DNA of 39,858 nt, taken from NCBI GenBank assembly GCA_034439655.1, contig JAWXAU010000146.1:1-39858 (forward strand). The letters run 5' to 3'. Every line of letters begins with the position of its first letter. Position 1 is the first letter of the stretch. Position numbers and translations under genes: made by a program. The notes beneath the pieces are model-generated. The model did no database searches and had not been told where the DNA came from. It saw only the letters and a program-made list of their open reading frames with translations. This DNA is from Bacteroidota bacterium. GTDB lineage: Bacteria > Bacteroidota > Bacteroidia > UKL13-3. Below, piece by piece: positions 14,734 to 22,780 of the stretch.

Positions 14734-15273
14734 ATGAAAATTTTAAAAATTACTTTATTAGTTATTGTAGGAATTATTTCCCTATTGCTCATTACTGCAT
14801 TATTCGTAAAAAAGGAATATGCTATTGAAAGAGAAGTGACCATCGACAAACCCAAACAAGAAGTTTTTGACTATGTGAAACTCATAAAAAACCAAGATAA
14901 CTATAGTGTTTGGAACATGAAAGACCCCAATATGAAAAAAGAATTTAAGGGCACCGACGGAACTGTAGGATTTGTTTCAGCGTGGGAGAGTGAAAATAGT
15001 GAAGTAGGACAAGGTGAACAAGAAATAAAAAAGATTACCGAAGGCGAAAGATTGGATATGGAACTTCGATTTAAAAAACCTTTTGAAGCTACCGATGATG
15101 CCTATATGACCACTGAATCGGCAGGCGATAAAACAACAAAAGTGAAATGGGGTTTTAAAGGTAAAATGTCATATCCTATGAATATTATGCTTTTATTTAT
15201 GAATATGGAGGATATGCTTGGCAATGACCTTAAGGCAGGTCTTGACAATCTTAAAAAAGAGGTAGAGAAGTAA
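14734..15273 (+). CDS. SRPBCC family membrane-anchored protein
   Basis: A 179-residue protein with one N-terminal membrane helix (about 5-25), then a START/Bet v1-like (SRPBCC) domain. The domain opens with 'YAIEREVTIDKPKQEVFDYV', the usual first strand and helix of polyketide-cyclase/AHSA1-like proteins. It closes with a C-terminal helix ('DLKAGLDNLKKEVEK'). SRPBCC domains bind hydrophobic ligands; none can be named. The MATE gene starts seven bases later, so the two form an operon. Family sure, role unknown. Confidence 0.8.
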   Translation: MKILKITLLVIVGIISLLLITALFVKKEYAIEREVTIDKPKQEVFDYVKLIKNQDNYSVWNMKDPNMKKEFKGTDGTVGFVSAWESENSEVGQGEQEIKKITEGERLDMELRFKKPFEATDDAYMTTESAGDKTTKVKWGFKGKMSYPMNIMLLFMNMEDMLGNDLKAGLDNLKKEVEK

Positions 15274-15279
15274 TATATA

Positions 15280-16677
15280 ATGTCTTCAAAACCCGCAGCA
15301 AGCAAAGCTGCTAGTTTATTTTCTGTTATCAAGCTTTCGCTAAACGGCGAGCAGCAAGACTATACACAAGGCAGTATTCGACGAGCTGTTTTTTTGTTAG
15401 CAATTCCCATGATTTTGGAATTGAGTTTAGAATCTGTTTTTGCATTGGTTGATATGTTTTTTGTGGGCAAACTTGGAGAAAATGCAATACAAACTGTAGG
15501 TCTTACAGAATCAGTAATCACTATTGTATATTCTGTTGCAATAGGTTTAAGTACCGCGGCCACAGCCATTGTTGCAAGACGTATCGGTGAAAAAAATCCA
15601 GAAGCTGCTGCACATGCGGGGGCACAATCTCTTATAGTAGCTGCGTTTGTAATCGTATTTACAAGTGTGGCAGGTGTAGTATTTGCCGAAGATATATTAA
15701 GGTTGATGGGAGCAAGTGCCGAGGTGGTAAAAGAAGGTGCAGTATTTACAAGAATCATGTTTGGTGGCAGTGCGGGTATTATGCTTCTGTTTTTAATCAA
15801 TGGTATTTTTCGTGGTGCGGGCGATGCAACTATGGCTATGAAAAGCTTGTGGATAGCCAGCTTTATCAATATTATATTATGCCCCATCTTTATACATTTT
15901 TGGGGATTAAAAGGTGCTGCGATTGCCACAGTAATTGGAAGAATTGCTGGTGTTATATATCAGTGTTATCATCTGTTAAGTGGAAGTGGAATTTTAAAAA
16001 TATATAAGAAACATTTTACCTTCGACAATACAATTATCAAATCAATTATTAAAATTGGATGGCCCGCCACTTTTCAGTTTATCATAGCTAGTGGTAGTTG
16101 GATTGTGCTTGCACGCTTGGTTGCTGACACTGGCGGAACTTCTGCATCGGCCGGTTATCAAATTGCGATACGAAATGTGATTTTCTTTATATTACCGGCT
16201 TGGGGGTTGAGCAATGCTGCCGCTACTTTGGTAGGCCAAAACCTGGGTGCCAAACAAATATTAAGAGCCGAGCAAAGTGTAATGCTCGCCGCAAAATACA
16301 ATGCTATTTTCATGAGTTTTGTAATGGTACTATTTGTATTTTTCGCAAAGCCCATTATCAGTATTTTTTCTGATGATATAAAAGTAATTGCCTATGGTGC
16401 TGAATCGTTACAAATAATTGGAATGGGTTATATATTTTATGGCATCGGTATGGTAATGACGCAAGCATTGAATGGAGCAGGCGATACCCGAACTCCTACT
16501 ATTATAAACTTTGTTTGCTTTTGGTTATTCCAAATACCCCTCGCCTATTTATTGGCAATTGGTTTTGATTTAAAATCGACAGGGGCATTTATAGCCATAC
16601 CTGTTGCCGAAAGTATGATTGCTTTGGTTGCTTGGTACTTTTTTAAGAAAGGGAAGTGGAAAGAGGTGAAAGTATAA
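15280..16677 (+). CDS. MATE family efflux transporter
   Basis: A 465-residue, 12-helix membrane protein of the multidrug and toxin extrusion family (NorM/DinF type). The N-terminal 'LAIPMILELSLESVFALVD' and the matching region at the start of the second half ('IGWPATFQFIIASGSWIVL') show the family's two-fold repeat. 'GIFRGAGDATMAM' and 'ALNGAGDTRTPT' are the conserved loops after helices 5 and 11. It would expel cationic compounds in exchange for sodium or protons. Length fits. Forms a unit with the SRPBCC gene upstream. Confidence 0.92.
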   Translation: MSSKPAASKAASLFSVIKLSLNGEQQDYTQGSIRRAVFLLAIPMILELSLESVFALVDMFFVGKLGENAIQTVGLTESVITIVYSVAIGLSTAATAIVARRIGEKNPEAAAHAGAQSLIVAAFVIVFTSVAGVVFAEDILRLMGASAEVVKEGAVFTRIMFGGSAGIMLLFLINGIFRGAGDATMAMKSLWIASFINIILCPIFIHFWGLKGAAIATVIGRIAGVIYQCYHLLSGSGILKIYKKHFTFDNTIIKSIIKIGWPATFQFIIASGSWIVLARLVADTGGTSASAGYQIAIRNVIFFILPAWGLSNAAATLVGQNLGAKQILRAEQSVMLAAKYNAIFMSFVMVLFVFFAKPIISIFSDDIKVIAYGAESLQIIGMGYIFYGIGMVMTQALNGAGDTRTPTIINFVCFWLFQIPLAYLLAIGFDLKSTGAFIAIPVAESMIALVAWYFFKKGKWKEVKV

Positions 16678-16791
16678 AGTAGCTGACGCATGATTATAGC
16701 CAAGGAATTTATTGATAATTCCATGTGGTATTTTGTTTCATTTTTTTTTCTGAACAACAAAAAATTCTTAAATATATTATTAAAATAGCGG

Positions 16792-16816
16792 AGGTGCAGC
16801 ACTGGCAGCACCTTTC
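16792..16816 (+). terminator. Possible terminator downstream of the MATE gene
   Basis: A strong hairpin, AGGTGCAGC-ACTG-GCAGCACCT (16792-16813) with one A-A mismatch, is followed by only TTTC. The weak T run makes this a tentative terminator or an RNA structure in the leader region of the next gene. Confidence 0.35.
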
Positions 16817-16968
16817 GATTATTGCACAAATAAGTAGTATGATGAGCATCATATTGTTTTTGTGTCCCATATCATTTTAATGGGGTATATAATGGTGGTT
16901 ACTTTGCATCATAATAAAAGAACAAGAAAATTATATTCCAAACATAAAAAATTAAAACAATTACTACA

Positions 16969-17658
16969 ATGAAAAAATTAATCAGCATGCTTATATTATC
17001 GATGATAGTTATAGGCAACATGCAAGAAACCGCAGCTATCACTCGTAACAATAATAGCACGCAAAATTATTCACAAAAACTAAAGGTAAATTCTGAACCA
17101 CTTAGCGATAGCCTACCAGGTTTTATTGCTGTGCAACAAGCAGAGGAAGTGCAGCTACAATGGTTGATTGCGTCCGATCAAGTTTACGGTTTCTTTGCAA
17201 TTGAAATGTCGACCGACGGTAAAGACTATTTTGAAATTGGCAACATAAAAGGTTCCGATTACAACAAAAATCCGGGCGAATATTTATATATACATAAACA
17301 AGCCGTGTCATCTGTATTATATTATCGCCTTAAATTAGTTGCTACTGATGGAAGCAGCAAATATTCGCAAATCGTGAAATCAGAATCGAAGAAAGCGGCA
17401 CTGGTAAGTGAGGTAAAAATTTATCCCAATCCAGTGAGTATCCAAGCTGAAGTGGCGTTCACTTTCTCCGAAAATAGTGCCTATATACTTACCATTTCCG
17501 ACAATAGCGGCAAAGTGGCAAGCACTCAAACTGGAACTGGTGTAGCGGGAAATAATATAGTACAAATAAATATGGAAAACCAAATGTCTGGAATTTATTT
17601 TTTATATATAACAGGGGCGAATGGCTTATCGCATGTTTCAAAATTCATTAAAGACTAA
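16969..17658 (+). CDS. Secreted protein with T9SS type A sorting domain
   Basis: A 229-residue protein with a signal peptide (about 1-23). Residues 55-140 look like a beta-sandwich ('FFAIEMSTDGKDYFEIGNI', then 'YYRLKLVATDGSSKYSQIV'). The last 80 residues are a type IX secretion sorting domain: 'VKIYPNPVSIQAEVAF' at the start, 'MSGIYFLYI' and the final 'HVSKFIKD'. T9SS cargo crosses the outer membrane and is often attached to the surface. No enzymatic motif is present. A paralog with the same order of parts is encoded at 21790-22638, and the two share a leader sequence (TTTG-Y-ATCATAATAAAA). Followed by a clear terminator. Confidence 0.85.
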   Translation: MKKLISMLILSMIVIGNMQETAAITRNNNSTQNYSQKLKVNSEPLSDSLPGFIAVQQAEEVQLQWLIASDQVYGFFAIEMSTDGKDYFEIGNIKGSDYNKNPGEYLYIHKQAVSSVLYYRLKLVATDGSSKYSQIVKSESKKAALVSEVKIYPNPVSIQAEVAFTFSENSAYILTISDNSGKVASTQTGTGVAGNNIVQINMENQMSGIYFLYITGANGLSHVSKFIKD

Positions 17659-17780
17659 TAGTACGTGGTGGTTATAAAACCTACCACGGCAAAAATATAA
17701 ACCGAAGCGTTGCAACAAAATATAACAAGGAGAGATTTAGATTGATTTGAACCAATAATAAATTCATGGTTAGCAAAAAA

Positions 17781-17806
17781 ACCACCTCATCGTAGGTGGT
17801 TTTTTT
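17781..17806 (+). terminator. Rho-independent terminator after the first T9SS-sorted protein gene
   Basis: ACCACCT-CATCGT-AGGTGGT stem-loop (17781-17800) followed directly by six T (17801-17806) and preceded by an A run, so it could also work for the opposite strand. It lies about 120 bases after the stop codon at 17658. Confidence 0.85.
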
Positions 17807-17810
17807 GTTA

Positions 17811-17875
17811 TATCGAAACTCAATATATAATAGTCCAAAAAAAGGGGGACTATTATAGTTTAAGAAATGGTATTA
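17811..17875 (+). repeat. MITE-like repeat, internally deleted mini-copy (copy C)
   Basis: Only 65 bp: the left arm (CGAAACTCAATATATAATAG), a short A/G spacer, then the right arm (GGACTATTATAGTTTAAG and GGTATTA). The whole interior of a full copy is missing, so the two inverted ends face each other across about ten bases. Confidence 0.8.
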
Positions 17876-18320
17876 AATATTTTGTCCATGCTTGCTATTC
17901 TCGCCGCGGTTGTTATTAAGATATGATATCTCGTCCCTAAAGGGAATTCAAGAGGATTTTATATATCATATATTATATCCCTCTAGGATAGTTGACAATG
18001 TTTTGACCTTTTGCCCATGGTTGGTGTCCTCACCAAACCTTATAGTTACTATTTTCCTGACGAAAAAAGGATCTGCGAGGTCACAACCTAGTATCCGCTG
18101 CGGTGGGTTATTGGAACTAGCAGATGTTTCTATGGCAAGGATTTGGGACGACATGACAAATATATTTTACCCGCCGAGGCAGGTGCTATACATATTCCTT
18201 ATTTTTCCTAGTTGACGTAGCTTAACGATAATGACAAACATCATTATAATATACTAAACCCTATCATATATCCTGCGATATATGTTGTTGAATTTTGTAC
18301 TACCAAAAAAATAGAAATAA

Positions 18321-18596
18321 ATGAAAAAGTTAAGTAAAGTTATTATTAGTGGTGCATGTATTGTATTACTTCAAATGCAAGGAAATGTTGCTAATCAAAA
18401 AATGAATGATACGCAAATTTATGAGGTATCGAATATAGATTATAGCAATACCCACGCCGTTAATCCAATGGCTGAAGCAAATGTAAAAAGCAGCAACCAG
18501 ACAGCAGTTTACAGAACCGGTGAATTGTTTGCCTTATCGTTTCGTGCCCCCAATGCCCGCCCCAAAAAGAAAAGGCCAACTTATTTATATTGTTAA
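18321..18596 (+). CDS. Small secreted protein of unknown function
   Basis: A 91-residue protein with a signal peptide (hydrophobic residues 7-20; cleavage perhaps near 'GNVANQ'). The remaining 65 residues are polar, Asn- and Thr-rich, and end in a basic segment ('RPKKKRPTYLYC') with a C-terminal Cys. No domain is recognised and there is no T9SS sorting domain. It lies 35 bases before a sensor kinase gene, so the two may be co-transcribed, and the small protein might be an accessory or ligand. It could also be a remnant of a longer protein. Confidence 0.5.
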   Translation: MKKLSKVIISGACIVLLQMQGNVANQKMNDTQIYEVSNIDYSNTHAVNPMAEANVKSSNQTAVYRTGELFALSFRAPNARPKKKRPTYLYC

Positions 18597-18631
18597 TATA
18601 TTAAATTCTATTTAGTAAAAAAATCAAAGCG

Positions 18632-20272
18632 ATGAATAAACTATTATATATCGTCATGAGCAGTTGGAATATGTTTTTTCTGATCTTCCTTTTAGTAGGT
18701 ATTATTATAGGTCTATTTATCTATGTGAAGTATTTTTTACAAAATGAAAAACGTAGTAAAGCACAGCCAATTGCATCGTTTGGTAGCATATCCAATATAA
18801 ACGAGCTGCAAAAAGCCGAAGCACTTTTTAGAGCCCTCATCGAAAACAGTCATGAAGCGATTACACTGAACGATAGAAATGGAGTGCCGATATATCAAAG
18901 CCCCTCATTAGAAAAAATGATTGGGTGGACTTTAGAAGAACGCAAACTAATAAATTTCACTGAATATATCCATCCAGATGATATCGATATCATAAAATCA
19001 AAAATACAGGAGGCTATTGGCAACCCAGGTAAACCTATATGTGGCAAGCATAGAATCAAACATAAGGATGGGCATTATATATTGGTGGAAGGCAGCATAA
19101 CCAATATGTTACACGATTCTAATATTAGTGCAATGGTTTCAAACTTTCGTGATATAACGAAACAAAGAGAGTTTGAAGAGAAAATAGAATTTGACAGAAA
19201 TAATCTGAGTTCGTTAATAAATAATACCAATGATTTAATGTGGAGTGTTGATAACGACCTTAAATTAATCACCTCAAATAATGCCTTTGATACAACTGTA
19301 AAAAAAATGTCGGGTAATACTATGTCAAAAGGTGCTTATATTCTTGCTAGTGGTTTTTCGGAAGAGCAATTAGATCGTTATAAAATGTTATATAAGCGTG
19401 CACTAGGTGGTGAAGTTTTTACTGAAATAGAATATGTAGATTTGCCCAAAGATTTTTGGTCTGAAATTTCTTTTTACCCTCTTCGTAAAGGCGAGGATAT
19501 AATAGGTACAGCTTGCTTCTCACGCGATGTTACTGAATTGAAAAAATCGGTAAAAGAAACCCTTGATATGGTAGAAATATTACAAAAGAGAAATAAAGAC
19601 CTCAATCAATTCTCCTATATCGTTTCACATAATCTTCGATCGCCCATTGCAAAAATATTGGGACTATCATCACTGCACAAAGTAGACCCTGAGCAAAATA
19701 TAAATGGTAAGAATATATTAGAATGTATAGAAGATGAAGTGATGCACTTGGATAATGTAGTAAAAGACATTAACAATATTATATCAGTTCGCGATTTAGG
19801 AAATAAACAAAAAGATTATATTACTTTTGAAACAGAATTGCAGCTCATAGTGCAAGTGCTCGAGAACCAAATAAAGGAGAGCAATGCTCAAATTACACGA
19901 AATTTTAATAATCCAAAAGGAATTGTAACTGTAAAAAGTTATATGTATAGTATTATGCTAAACTTATTGTCGAACGCTATAAAATATCGCCAAGCAGAAG
20001 TGCCACTAAATATACATTTGGAAACAAACGAAGATGATAAATTTGTATATTTAAGTGTCCAAGATAATGGTCGAGGAATTGATTTAGAAATAAACAAAGA
20101 CAAAGTATTTGGCCTATATAAGAGATTCCATGGCAATGAAATTGAAGGCCGCGGAATTGGACTCAATCTGGTGAAAGTGCAAGCTGAATCGCTGGGTGGA
20201 AGTATTGAGGTAGAAAGTGTCGTAAACCAAGGCACTATTTTTAAGGTGCGTATACCTAAACTAAACAACTGA
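18632..20272 (+). CDS. PAS-domain sensor histidine kinase
   Basis: A 546-residue kinase with one membrane helix (about 12-33), two PAS domains (about 62-175 and 185-305, the first ending in the 'NFRDITKQ' PAC strand), a short coiled coil, and a kinase core. His333 in 'YIVSHNLRSPI' is the phosphorylated residue. The ATP-binding boxes are 'LNLLSNAIKYRQ' (N), 'VQDNGRGID' (G1), 'VFGLYKRFHG' (F) and 'EGRGIGLNLVK' (G2). All needed residues are present, so the kinase itself looks functional. Its cognate response regulator directly downstream is broken, leaving the kinase without its adjacent partner. Confidence 0.9.
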   Translation: MNKLLYIVMSSWNMFFLIFLLVGIIIGLFIYVKYFLQNEKRSKAQPIASFGSISNINELQKAEALFRALIENSHEAITLNDRNGVPIYQSPSLEKMIGWTLEERKLINFTEYIHPDDIDIIKSKIQEAIGNPGKPICGKHRIKHKDGHYILVEGSITNMLHDSNISAMVSNFRDITKQREFEEKIEFDRNNLSSLINNTNDLMWSVDNDLKLITSNNAFDTTVKKMSGNTMSKGAYILASGFSEEQLDRYKMLYKRALGGEVFTEIEYVDLPKDFWSEISFYPLRKGEDIIGTACFSRDVTELKKSVKETLDMVEILQKRNKDLNQFSYIVSHNLRSPIAKILGLSSLHKVDPEQNINGKNILECIEDEVMHLDNVVKDINNIISVRDLGNKQKDYITFETELQLIVQVLENQIKESNAQITRNFNNPKGIVTVKSYMYSIMLNLLSNAIKYRQAEVPLNIHLETNEDDKFVYLSVQDNGRGIDLEINKDKVFGLYKRFHGNEIEGRGIGLNLVKVQAESLGGSIEVESVVNQGTIFKVRIPKLNN

Positions 20273-20279
20273 ATTGAAT

Positions 20280-20843
20280 ATGAAAATCACAAATAGCGTT
20301 TTCTTAATTGACGATGAAACAATGTTCAATCTGATTAATCAAAAAATTATTTATATCGCTAAATTTAGTAATACCGAAACTCAATATATAATACTCCAAA
20401 AGAAAGGGACTAATCCCGAATGCTTTCGGGATGTAGTTCGGCATTACCATTCTAAAAACTAAATCCGCCGCTGGCGGAGAACTATTTTAGTTTAAGAATT
20501 AGTATAACAATATATTTAGCTATGCAGATGCAAATACTGCGATTAAAAAATTAATTTTCATACTTAAAAATTGCCCACACCAGTGTCCTCATGTAATTTT
20601 TCTGGACATTAATATGCCTATGATGGATGGGTGGGGTTTTGTAGAAAAGTTAATTACCTTCCCGCGAATTATTATATGCGATTGCAAGGTGTACATGCTC
20701 ACTTCATCGATAGACCTCTGGATATTATTAGAGCCCAAAATTATGACATTGTACAAGATTTTATATCTAAGCCATTGACTATCGAGCGGCTTTTTAGCTT
20801 GAAACTTGAATTGCTAGGGTGTTCACCCTTACGAAAGTTCTGA
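20280..20843 (+). pseudogene. Single-domain response regulator broken by a repeat insertion and a frameshift
   Basis: The gene starts seven bases after the kinase stop with 'MKITNSVFLIDDETMFN', a receiver-domain start with the acidic pair. At 20369-20507 a full dispersed repeat interrupts it and brings stops. Coding resumes after 20508 with 'FSYADANTAIKKL', then 'VIFLDINMPMMDGWGF' (phospho-acceptor Asp) and 'VYMLTSSID' (conserved Thr). A one-base loss near 20715 moves the frame, after which 'FISKPLTIERL' carries the conserved Lys. Removing 20369-20507 exactly restores the frame up to the second lesion. All receiver hallmarks are still recognisable, so inactivation appears recent. Confidence 0.85.
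20369..20507 (+). repeat. MITE-like repeat, full copy inside a response regulator gene (copy D)
   Basis: 139 bp from TAATACC to AGTATAA, with the complete set of parts: left arm, first hairpin region (CTCC...GGGACT), second hairpin CCCGAA-TGCT-TTCGGG, conserved core GTAGTTCGGCATTACC, third hairpin CCGCC-GCT-GGCGG and right arm. No clear target duplication flanks it. Its removal joins the two coding parts in frame. Confidence 0.88.
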
Positions 20844-20872
20844 ACCTATGCAAAAGTGAAAGGCCTAAAACG

Positions 20873-20984
20873 CATAAAGTCGGCACTTTCGCCGACCCTA
20901 TACGCTATGAAAACAAACTTAAACCTTTGCCCGAGAAAAAATCTCGAACGAGGCAAAATTAAGAACTTTTTTTGAATTACCAAA
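20873..20984 (-). ncRNA. Candidate small RNA transcription unit
   Basis: On the minus strand, TTTG (20984-20981), exactly 19 bases, then TAATTTTG (20961-20954) is a consensus Bacteroidetes promoter, yet no reading frame follows. Transcription would start near 20949. Within 80 bases come a hairpin CGAGA-TTTTT-TCTCG and the strong stem GTCGGC-GAAAGT-GCCGAC (20896-20879), followed by TTTATG. This could be a short structured RNA with a weak terminator. No known RNA family is recognised. Confidence 0.3.
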
Positions 20985-21383
20985 TTTTTAAAAAAAAATA
21001 TTTATTTTACCCAAAGGGCTTGCTGCCACAGGGAAAAGGCCTTGTTTATAAATAAATTAAAATGACTCGCTAAAAACAAAATGCCAGAATTCAGGTCTTG
21101 AACTTGCAAAAAAATGGGCTTTTAAGTACTTGGGGCAATTGCCCTAAATAATTTCTTGAAGAGAACCAGCACTTAAAAAATGGGGATTTTGAAAGAATGT
21201 AACATGCCGCTTGTTTGCATACACTGTTCTCATCAACTTGGCCAGGTGAAAAACAAAAAAGCAAATCCCCATCACAATTTTAAAACTTACTTTTTCAAAA
21301 AAGCTAGAATCGGCTAGCATATTATAGATATTGTTAGTGCCTGAAATACGTTGGCCCTTTTACATCTTCTAATTAGTAAGCAT

Positions 21384-21482
21384 TATAGCGAAACTCAATA
21401 TATAATAGTCAAAAAAAAAGGGGACTAATCCCGAATTCATTTGGGATTTAGGTCAGCATTACCATTCTTAAAAACAGTATTA
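21384..21482 (+). repeat. MITE-like repeat, left and central part (copy E)
   Basis: Left arm (GCGAAACTCAATATATAATA), GGGACTAATCCCGAATTCAT, the second hairpin as CCCGAA-TTCA-TTTGGG, and the core GCATTACCATTCT are present. The third hairpin and right arm are missing; it ends in AACAGTATTA. Confidence 0.8.
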
Positions 21483-21789
21483 AGACTTTTATCAATTTTT
21501 TTAAGTAATAAATAACTGCGTCATATTTCTTTTTTGACAAACGATTCTCATTATTCAGTATAAAAAAAAATGGCGGGCCTACTAAATGCTTCTCACATCA
21601 TAATCATGAAAACCCTTTCTATCATTAGTATTTAAGCATTATAACCTACCTTATAAATTGCCTCCTATATGACGATAATCATATCATACCTCTGTGCCAC
21701 ATCATTTCTCAGTTTTGAAAGAGTCTGCAATTTTGTATCATAATAAAAAACAAAAAAAACAACTCAAAAAATTAAAACTAATTTCAATT

Positions 21790-22638
21790 ATGAAAAAGTC
21801 AATTTATGTATTACTCACAAGTGTAATCTTGATGAGCTTCAGCACCAAAACAATGGGACAGTCTAGCAAAAATATTGCAGGAACTTATTGGGGTTCAACT
21901 AGTACTTTCTCTTATGCAAGCAATGCAACTACCGATGCAATGACAGCTACTGTAGATGCAAGCCACTTAAAAAGCACTTCTTTTAGTGCCAATGAAAATA
22001 GCAGTGATTCAAGTTTTGACATGAATGCATATAATGGTATGGGCAATAGGAAGAATTCTATCTTTATGGATGATGATGATGACAAGGATTCTTCGGGCCT
22101 AAAGTCGAAAATAATGTTTGATGAAGAAGATTTCCTTATGTTTAATTCAGAATCGGAAGAGGACAATACTGAATACTTTGCCATAGAAAAATCAATAGAC
22201 GATGAAGATTACTGCGAAATCGGATTCTTGAAAACAACCCAAATAGCTCCCGCTGACTATAACGGAAACCTACATAGCCAAGCTAATGCCCCCCTAGCCT
22301 ACTACAGAATAAAAAGAGTAGAGAATACTGGTAGGATTAAATACTCTAAAAAATTGATCATCATAGCAAACGATACAGTTAGTATGAGAAGCATAAAAGT
22401 GGCTGTGGGTGCTACCAATAAAGTATCAAAAGCAACATTTACTTTGGCTGAAAGTAATGCCTTTATGGTATCGGTTGCCAATGCGAATGGTGCAATGGTA
22501 TTAACCCAATCAGGCAAAGGCGAAAAAGGAACCAACACCATAACATTGGATACTAAAAAAATGGTGATGGGCAGCTATCATATATATATCACCGATGCAA
22601 AAGGACTAACGCACGTAACTAATTTTATCAAAGACTAA
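21790..22638 (+). CDS. Secreted acidic protein with T9SS type A sorting domain, paralog of 16969-17658
   Basis: A 282-residue protein when begun at the ATG that opens a clear signal peptide ('MKKSIYVLLTSVILMSFST'); an in-frame ATG 96 bases earlier would put a basic stretch before the signal and is rejected. The middle carries an acidic insertion ('FMDDDDDKDSSG', 'FDEEDFLMFNSESEEDN'). The beta-sandwich follows ('YFAIEKSIDDEDYCEIGFL', 'YYRIKRVENTGRIKYSK'), then a sorting domain ending 'GLTHVTNFIKD'. Its order of parts and ending match the protein at 16969. The leader after the -7-like box (TTTGTATCATAATAAAA) also matches. No enzymatic motif is seen. Confidence 0.85.
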   Translation: MKKSIYVLLTSVILMSFSTKTMGQSSKNIAGTYWGSTSTFSYASNATTDAMTATVDASHLKSTSFSANENSSDSSFDMNAYNGMGNRKNSIFMDDDDDKDSSGLKSKIMFDEEDFLMFNSESEEDNTEYFAIEKSIDDEDYCEIGFLKTTQIAPADYNGNLHSQANAPLAYYRIKRVENTGRIKYSKKLIIIANDTVSMRSIKVAVGATNKVSKATFTLAESNAFMVSVANANGAMVLTQSGKGEKGTNTITLDTKKMVMGSYHIYITDAKGLTHVTNFIKD

Positions 22639-22666
22639 ATTACGTTTCCAATATCTTTCAACTAAA

Positions 22667-22696
22667 AATCCCGTTAAAATTAACGGGATTTTTTTT
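22667..22696. terminator. Bidirectional terminator between convergent genes
   Basis: AATCCCGTTAA-AA-TTAACGGGATT, an almost perfect palindrome, with eight T (22689-22696) downstream on the plus strand and five A upstream. It serves the T9SS-sorted gene and could also stop the CotH-protein transcript coming from the other side. Confidence 0.85.
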
Positions 22697-22780
22697 GTGA
22701 TATATACCATCTCAAAAATTTTAACGAAGAAAAAAAAAATGAAAGTAGTTCTCGTCAAACTTATGAAATTATTATCTATA

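Larger units (their letters stand above)
17659..18320. other. Intergenic stretch with terminator, mini-repeat and hairpins
   Basis: After the terminator and the mini-repeat (17811-17875), bases 17880-18300 hold no convincing gene; a 107-codon frame at 17892-18215 is not supported. Visible structures are TCCCTAAAGGGA (about 17934-17945), a perfect hairpin TTGGTG-TCCT-CACCAA (18021-18036), and GC-rich dispersed motifs (GCCGCGG near 17902, CCGCTGCGGTGGG near 18098, ACCCGCCGAGGCAGGT near 18169). This looks like a graveyard of small repeats. Confidence 0.4.
20844..21789. other. Long intergenic stretch with hairpin, possible antisense transcript and repeat
   Basis: About 950 bases between the broken response regulator and the second T9SS-sorted gene. 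Items seen: a strong hairpin GTCGGC-ACTTTC-GCCGAC (20879-20896); a minus-strand promoter (20984-20954); a 10-bp inverted repeat ATGGGGATTT...AAATCCCCAT (21180-21272); a partial dispersed repeat (21384-21482). I found no convincing coding frame on either strand, though 21000-21300 could be remains of a gene. Confidence 0.4.

Noticed and set aside
17892-18215. Open frame of 107 codons between the mini-repeat and the small secreted protein gene
   Set aside because: Runs through several small hairpins and GC-rich repeat motifs, has no signal, domain or promoter, and an opposite-strand frame is equally open.
20940-21300. Possible transposase remnant on the minus strand
   Set aside because: Some frames give aromatic-rich peptides, but stops interrupt them often and no catalytic motif or terminal repeat was found.
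22066-22087. Asp-Asp-Asp-Asp-Lys stretch in the T9SS paralog, reminiscent of an enteropeptidase site
   Set aside because: Part of a generally acidic insertion; no reason to expect such a protease. Treated as low-complexity sequence.
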